DNA of 64,000 nt. Source: Doryteuthis pealeii. Taxonomy: Eukaryota > Mollusca > Cephalopoda > Myopsida > Loliginidae. Of this stretch, positions 58,784 through 64,000 are shown piece after piece. The DNA is taken from NCBI GenBank assembly GCA_023376005.1, contig CM042179.1, positions 21,650,406 through 21,714,405 on the forward strand. Reading direction: 5' to 3'. A model generated the notes under the pieces. The model was not told the origin of the DNA. It did no database searches and saw nothing but the letters and a program-made list of their open reading frames with translations. Numbering within the stretch: the stretch's first letter is position 1; each line of letters begins with the position of its first letter. A program made the translations under genes and the position numbers.

Positions 58784-61647
58784 TTAAATATCACTGGTTC
58801 TTACTTTTTGTGATAAAATTATGAAGATTGATTTATATATGCGAAGACCTCCAACAAGGCCATATTAACACAAGGTCTTTTTTTACATGGAGATTTTATG
58901 GGGCATCTAGCAAGGATCAAACTCGCTATTTGGTAGTAATAGATCAGTAAGACTAGCTAACTATTAAACCACTTTTTTCTCCTTTACCCAGGCTTTGGTG
59001 GATAGCCACTTCTAGTATATTATAAAGTTTCATATTAATCTTTGCAAAGTTTCCTCATTCTTTCATAAAAACCTAAATTCAAAAGTTTATCAACAAGTTA
59101 AACAAATAAAATTCAGCAGACAAGTTTTATATAACATTAGACATTAAGAGAAATATAGTTTTGACAAAATTAAGAGACTACATATTTCACCAACAATGAC
59201 AAACAGAATAAAAGGTATGTGTTTTTCTCTTAAGCCAAAGGAGATAGGATACTAATGTCTTTTTGCTCACATCAGAAAACATTATTTTAAAGCAAACAAT
59301 ATGAAGGACCTATTTGAAAATGTTAACATAGAGGATATTTTCTCCTTTTTGAGGGAAATAAAATTATACCATAGAATATAGACATGAAACAAATCAATGT
59401 CATAGAGTATGATTCCCAATAATGCTAACACATTGTTAAAACCAATTACTAAATGTATATATATGAATACACAATATGTATAACAACCCAACCGCTAGGC
59501 ATGATGGACGGGTTGATATGCCGTTAAAATTAATAAACCAACCAACCCACCAACAAATATTTTCAAAACTTGTTTAAAAATAAAGAATAAAAATCTAAGG
59601 CCAGAGGGTACAACAGCCAAAATGTGTTTTTAGATATTACGATAAAGATGGGGACAACAGTCAGGGAAAAAAAAAAAAAAAAAAAAAGACATCAAGCCCC
59701 ATCTCAAAAATTAAGACAAATCTTTCCTATATAAGTGTATGCCCCCTAAATAAGTACATCACTAGCATTTTTTTAAAGAGATATTTTTCTAAATCAGATA
59801 TACAAACAACCTACAATTTCAGTTGTGACCAATGAAATATGAGGGTTATACGAAATGAATTTATAATTTCTTAATATCATAATGATATTTTCAACAAATG
59901 AAATTCATCAATTATCTGAAAACTTATCCAAATATTTCTAATGTTTAAAATTAAAGAATCAAAATATTTCCCATATAAGTGTATCCCTCCCCCATAAGTA
60001 AGTAAGTAAGTACATCTTTACCATAAAAAGTTGTTTTTTCTATGCAAGTGAGTTTTTCTTACAAAAAATGTTCATGGATAAAAATCCTCACTGCAAAACT
60101 GAACACAGGATATGTGACCCATTCTTCAGCCCTTGAGTTACTCACATTATCCTCATGCCATATGATACATCTAACTGTAGAGTTATTATTCTGTGCGATA
60201 GGACACAAAAATTAGTTTTCTACCTCACCACAATAATCCGTGATTATATTATTAGGCAAGCTTAATATTCAGAATTAAGTTACCATCTTTGGATGGGCAT
60301 CTCAGAAAATCCAATAGAATAAAAAAAAAATAAGATAAAATAAAACCCTGGATTTACTAGTCACATTAAAAAATACTTCAGAAATTATTTTAATAAATTA
60401 TTTGAAATTTGTTTTCATAAACATTGTATTCAATGCTAATTGAGATTTCTTTTTTTCATGTAGTCATGACATTATCATTTAGTACATTAACTAAATCCAC
60501 AAAGTGATTATGATTACTTTCAGTATACTAAAGATTAAAAATTTAGGATAAAATCTTTAGTTCATATTATCTAAAAAGATAATACAATATTCATTATCGC
60601 CTTTGGCAAATGTATTTAATATTTTTTTTTTTTTTAAATGGCCTCCCAAACATTTCACTTTTCAACCACAGAATCTCATTTCATATGCACAGGTAAAATT
60701 TCTTTTGAGCATCTTAGACCGGTTTAAAACTAAGAAATTTCTATCAACAAATAAGATATATTACAATAATTTATGAAATTATTAAAATTCCATAATCTTA
60801 GAATTTCTTGCAACTGTAAATTACTTTACAATTTTTTTTAAGTTGTCAAAGTATCCTTTAATAAATTTAAAAAGAAAAAGGAAAAGTATAATAATAGCTA
60901 GACAAGGGAATTTGTAAATTAATAACCCAACTAATTTCTAAAAATGGAAGTGGGCATAACCAGGACAAATCTTTAAGGTGATGTCATTTACCAAGGAAAC
61001 AGAAGATGACAAAATAAAGTTATTCATCAACCAAATAAAGAAAATACAATTTTACATCAACACGGCAAAAAAGAACAAACAAAAGAAAAAAGAAAAAAAA
61101 ATTTCCCAGTAAAATATTGTATTATTATTTTGTTACAAGTTGAATGGACAAATGGATCAATGATTTCATAAAATTAAAATCATTCAAGAATTTAAATGGT
61201 ATTCCAAATAGCAGCCACCAAAAGGTTATACAAGGCAAGGTTTTCATCCGAGCAAATTTTCGAAAAATAATTTAAATATCTAGTATGTATATAAAAATGA
61301 CCAAAAGTAGAATAGTTTTTAAAAGACATTAAATCAAAAATTACTTTCTGTGTACGATTTTTTAAAATCCTATCATACATTTCAACAGAGTTGGGGAAAA
61401 CTTTAAAATTCTGTTTTGTTTTCAAAACTCAAAAAGATTTGGTTAAAAAAATAGATAAAAATTAAATCCAAGTTTTTAAATTATATTTATTAAGGATGTT
61501 TTGTTTAGATTGTTAACTGTTTAGGATTAAAAGTTTTAAAAAAGGTCAAAGGTTAAAGTGATTAAAAGTAAATGACTTTAGAAGGACATTTAAGAAATAG
61601 TCTTTCTGAAGGGGAAAAAAAAAAAAAAAAAAAAAAAACTTCTTTAT

Positions 61648-61725
61648 GATAGTGATTCGGTTGATATCACAGATGGAGACCATTGGATAATGGTCTCCAT
61701 CTGTGATATCAACTGAATCAGTATC
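61648..61725. repeat. 37-bp-arm hairpin
   Basis: Arms 61648-61684 and 61689-61725 (TTGATATCACAGATGGAGAC and its complement) are separated by four bases, with two or three mismatches. Confidence 0.75.
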
Positions 61726-62865
61726 AAACAAGATTTCTATGACCTTTTAAACTAATGATGACATCTGAAGAGAAATAATATTCTTAACTGGAATCAGATG
61801 AAAAGGCCATCAAACAACCTTTAATTGACAATGCCATGAACAACATGAGTTCAATATAGTAGTAGTAGTAGCTTCAACATTTACATTAGATAAAAACAGC
61901 TGGGGTAATCCTATCATAACCTCGTTCTTTTAAACACAGCTGTTATTTCTTAAATCTCAATCTTAGTCCATTCCATATAGCAGCAGTTCCACCAATATTG
62001 GAACCCCAGGTTGCCATGGATTCACAGATTAATTTTATAGTGGGAGTTCCTTCTCTTCCCAAAGTATTTTAACTAACAATCTTTATGATAAAGAATTCAT
62101 TCTTGGATATTTTTATTATATTGGACATTGGAGTAGGTAGGATTATCACAAAGGATGGATGCCAATCCCAAGTTCCTGTTTTAAACTGTAAGAGACGCAC
62201 GTTATATATATATATAGTCAGAAAATTCACATATGCTTCTTTGTAGATATATGGGATGGATGTTTGGAAACTTTTGGGTGTTGTATTGAAAGCATGGAAA
62301 AGTATAAAATTCAAAGTGATGATATTATGTTATTTTTTTAATCTCGATTGCTTTTGTCAAAGAGATTTGTAGAATTCTACAAAACTGTGTTTGTGTGAAT
62401 ACATATATATTATATTACAAATTTATAGTATAACAAGAAAATAAACCATTAAAATAAGTTATAAAGATTTTGAGAGTTTAAAAATCTGCAAGGTTTATGT
62501 TCAAACTGTCAAGCAAGACATTACATTAACGTCATCTAAAAAAGTGAAAAAGTTTTATCAGTTTTATTATGATATAAAAAACTATAAAACATTCACAAAT
62601 TGCACAAAGTTTTTTTTCTTTTATATATAGGATTAAGCTTTGTTTTACAATTTTTTTTTTATCAAGCTTAATAAATATCTAAATTGAAAAGTTCTCAGCC
62701 TCACCAACCATAATAGGAATGAACAAGAACATTCTACTCTACATTCAATTCAACACTCTGGAGAAAGTCTTAAGTTTCATTAACCCATGGAGAGGAAAAT
62801 CTTTAGACTTAGTTGGGCTAAGAACTTTTCAGCAGACAAAGAAACAGATAGACAGAGTCAATTTT

Positions 62866-62985
62866 TAAAATGGAGTTTAATAGGTTTGATTTTAGAGTTT
62901 TTCTTCTAGACTGGTTGCCTAACCAAGGTTAAAGAGCCCAGTCTGCCCTATTATTTACCCATAGCTAGAGGGAGAATAGTTGTTG
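62866..62985 (-). mobile_element. SINE family 2 3' fragment (minus)
   Basis: The reverse complement of the family 2 body, including AACCTTGGTTAGGCAACCAG and the TAGCTATGGGTAAATAATAG region. Confidence 0.7.
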
Positions 62986-63190
62986 TACAAATAAATTTAA
63001 GTTTGAGAATGAAAACTAAGCTTATCCAAAATACTTACAAAATGGCAAAGTTATTTTGTAAATAAGAAACTTAGTTCAATACTAATAAATATATATATTC
63101 ACATAGGTCAAAGTTGAAAGAGCGAAACTACAATGGAATATTTTCAAGAGTTGTTATGAAAAAACTGTACCATTAAACTGTCATTTTATT

Positions 63191-63328
63191 GTTTAGTTTT
63201 TTAAAAGTTCTAATTGGTGATGGGAGCTTGTCATTTTTTTTCCCTATTTTATCACTTATAAAAAAACTAAGTGATAAAATAGAAAAAAATCTCAAATTAC
63301 AAGCTCCCATCACCAATCAAAACTAAAC
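63191..63328. repeat. Foldback with about 60-bp arms
   Basis: Arms about 63191-63257 and 63268-63328 pair through ATTGGTGATGGGAGCTTG / CAAGCTCCCATCACCAAT and CTATTTTATCACTTA / TAAGTGATAAAATAG, with a small internal mismatch region. Confidence 0.75.
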
Positions 63329-63660
63329 AAACTTTATAACAATATCTATATTTTATAAAAAGTATAACCACGCAAAAAAAAACTTAAGCACATTCATTTC
63401 TGATTTTCGTCTCTGAAGATAAAGTTTTCTTTGAAATCAAGACAAAAAAACAACATCTTTTGTTTTTATTTTTATACGCATTGTAATTGCCTTCAAATTA
63501 TTAATATATATTACATACTTAACAATGCTTCAAGCAAATTACCAATTACTTTTATTTATATTTATGTGTTTTGTTTAATACAATGAATTAAAAGTACATC
63601 AAGTATTGACCTACTTTAGAAAAAAAAAAAAAAAATAGGTAGATAAATAAACTAAAACTT

Positions 63661-63860
63661 TAAATTTCTCGGCCTTTTCAGCTAACAGCTGAATACCAGA
63701 GGTCCTTCCCTCCCGGCAGCACCTGCCCTGCACGTCAAAAAAAAAGGGTAAAGAAGGCCTGGTTTATTGCCTGATGTCTGAGGTACCCTCAAAAAGAATG
63801 CCGACGGAATCTAAGCAATTTTAGAACTCGTTGCTACGGGAGGCTTGCTTCCTGCGTTGC
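63661..63860. other. GC-richer island of unknown nature
   Basis: A 200-bp block clearly richer in GC and CpG than the flanks. It begins TTTCTCGGCCTTTTCAGCTA, which shares 12 exact bases with the 5' end of U2 snRNA, then diverges. It could be a CLUH 5' UTR exon or promoter core, an snRNA-derived repeat, or an unrelated repeat. Confidence 0.3.
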
Positions 63861-64000
63861 ACCCCACATTAAAAAAAATGACCTTGTATCTATTTTAGTT
63901 TCATGGGAAGCTAAAAAATAACTTAGCCGTGTCAAAATTTATAACAGTGCAAACATTAGGAGTGGATGAGGAAATTTATGCCAGTTATAAAGGATTTAAA

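Larger units (their letters stand above)
58026..64000 (-). other. Region upstream of CLUH coding exon 1, no exon recognised
   Basis: About 6 kb that should be 5' intron, UTR exon or promoter of CLUH. It is A/T-rich with three foldbacks, two AT/AC microsatellites (58499-58541 and 58736-58783), a family 2 SINE fragment (62866-62985, minus) and a GC-richer island at 63661-63860. A stretch at about 61945-62070 is open on the minus strand (TPTIKLICESMATWGSNIGG) without a recognisable family. Confidence 0.5.

Overview
The window is AT-rich, intron-rich animal DNA. The coding content, the spliceosomal introns (GT-AG at every junction I placed) and the dense tRNA-derived SINEs, Helitrons and microsatellites suggest an invertebrate metazoan, most likely a lophotrochozoan such as a mollusc. 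That taxonomic call is an inference, not something the sequence proves.

Two protein-coding genes are present, arranged tail to tail. At the left edge (936-3850, + strand) are the last two exons of an AASDH-like gene (acyl-CoA synthetase family member 4, with a C-terminal PQQ-type beta-propeller). Its last exon carries an apparent one-base frame break. From 11924 to 58025 (- strand) lies the complete or nearly complete coding sequence of CLUH, the clustered-mitochondria protein homolog. I reconstructed 36 coding exons with consistent splice phases. Counted from the ATG at 58015-58017 they sum to 3999 nt, or 1332 residues plus a stop. The order is acidic N-terminus, ubiquitin-like/GSKIP-like region, Clu domain, central region, basic patch and TPR array. 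About 91% of the CLUH span is intron.

The remainder is repeats. I see five short non-autonomous Helitrons in two families, three piggyBac-type MITEs with TTAA sites, at least three tRNA-derived SINE families, an RTE-type LINE 3' fragment whose tail is shared with a SINE-like repeat, and a probable solo LTR. There are also at least eight long perfect or near-perfect foldbacks, several intronic minisatellites (43, 67, 33 and 20 bp units) and long AC/AT microsatellites. The region 3851-11861 between the convergent genes holds no recognised gene, only A/T-rich DNA, SINE pieces and a TIR MITE. The region 58026-64000 upstream of the first CLUH coding exon must contain the 5' UTR exon and promoter unless these lie outside the window. 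Only foldbacks, microsatellites and a GC-richer island at 63661-63860 stand out there.

The two genes have unrelated known roles: CLUH is a cytosolic RNA-binding regulator of mRNAs for mitochondrial proteins, and AASDH is an adenylate-forming enzyme. I see no sign of a specialised multi-gene system. The most unusual content is the density of foldbacks and tandem arrays inside CLUH introns.
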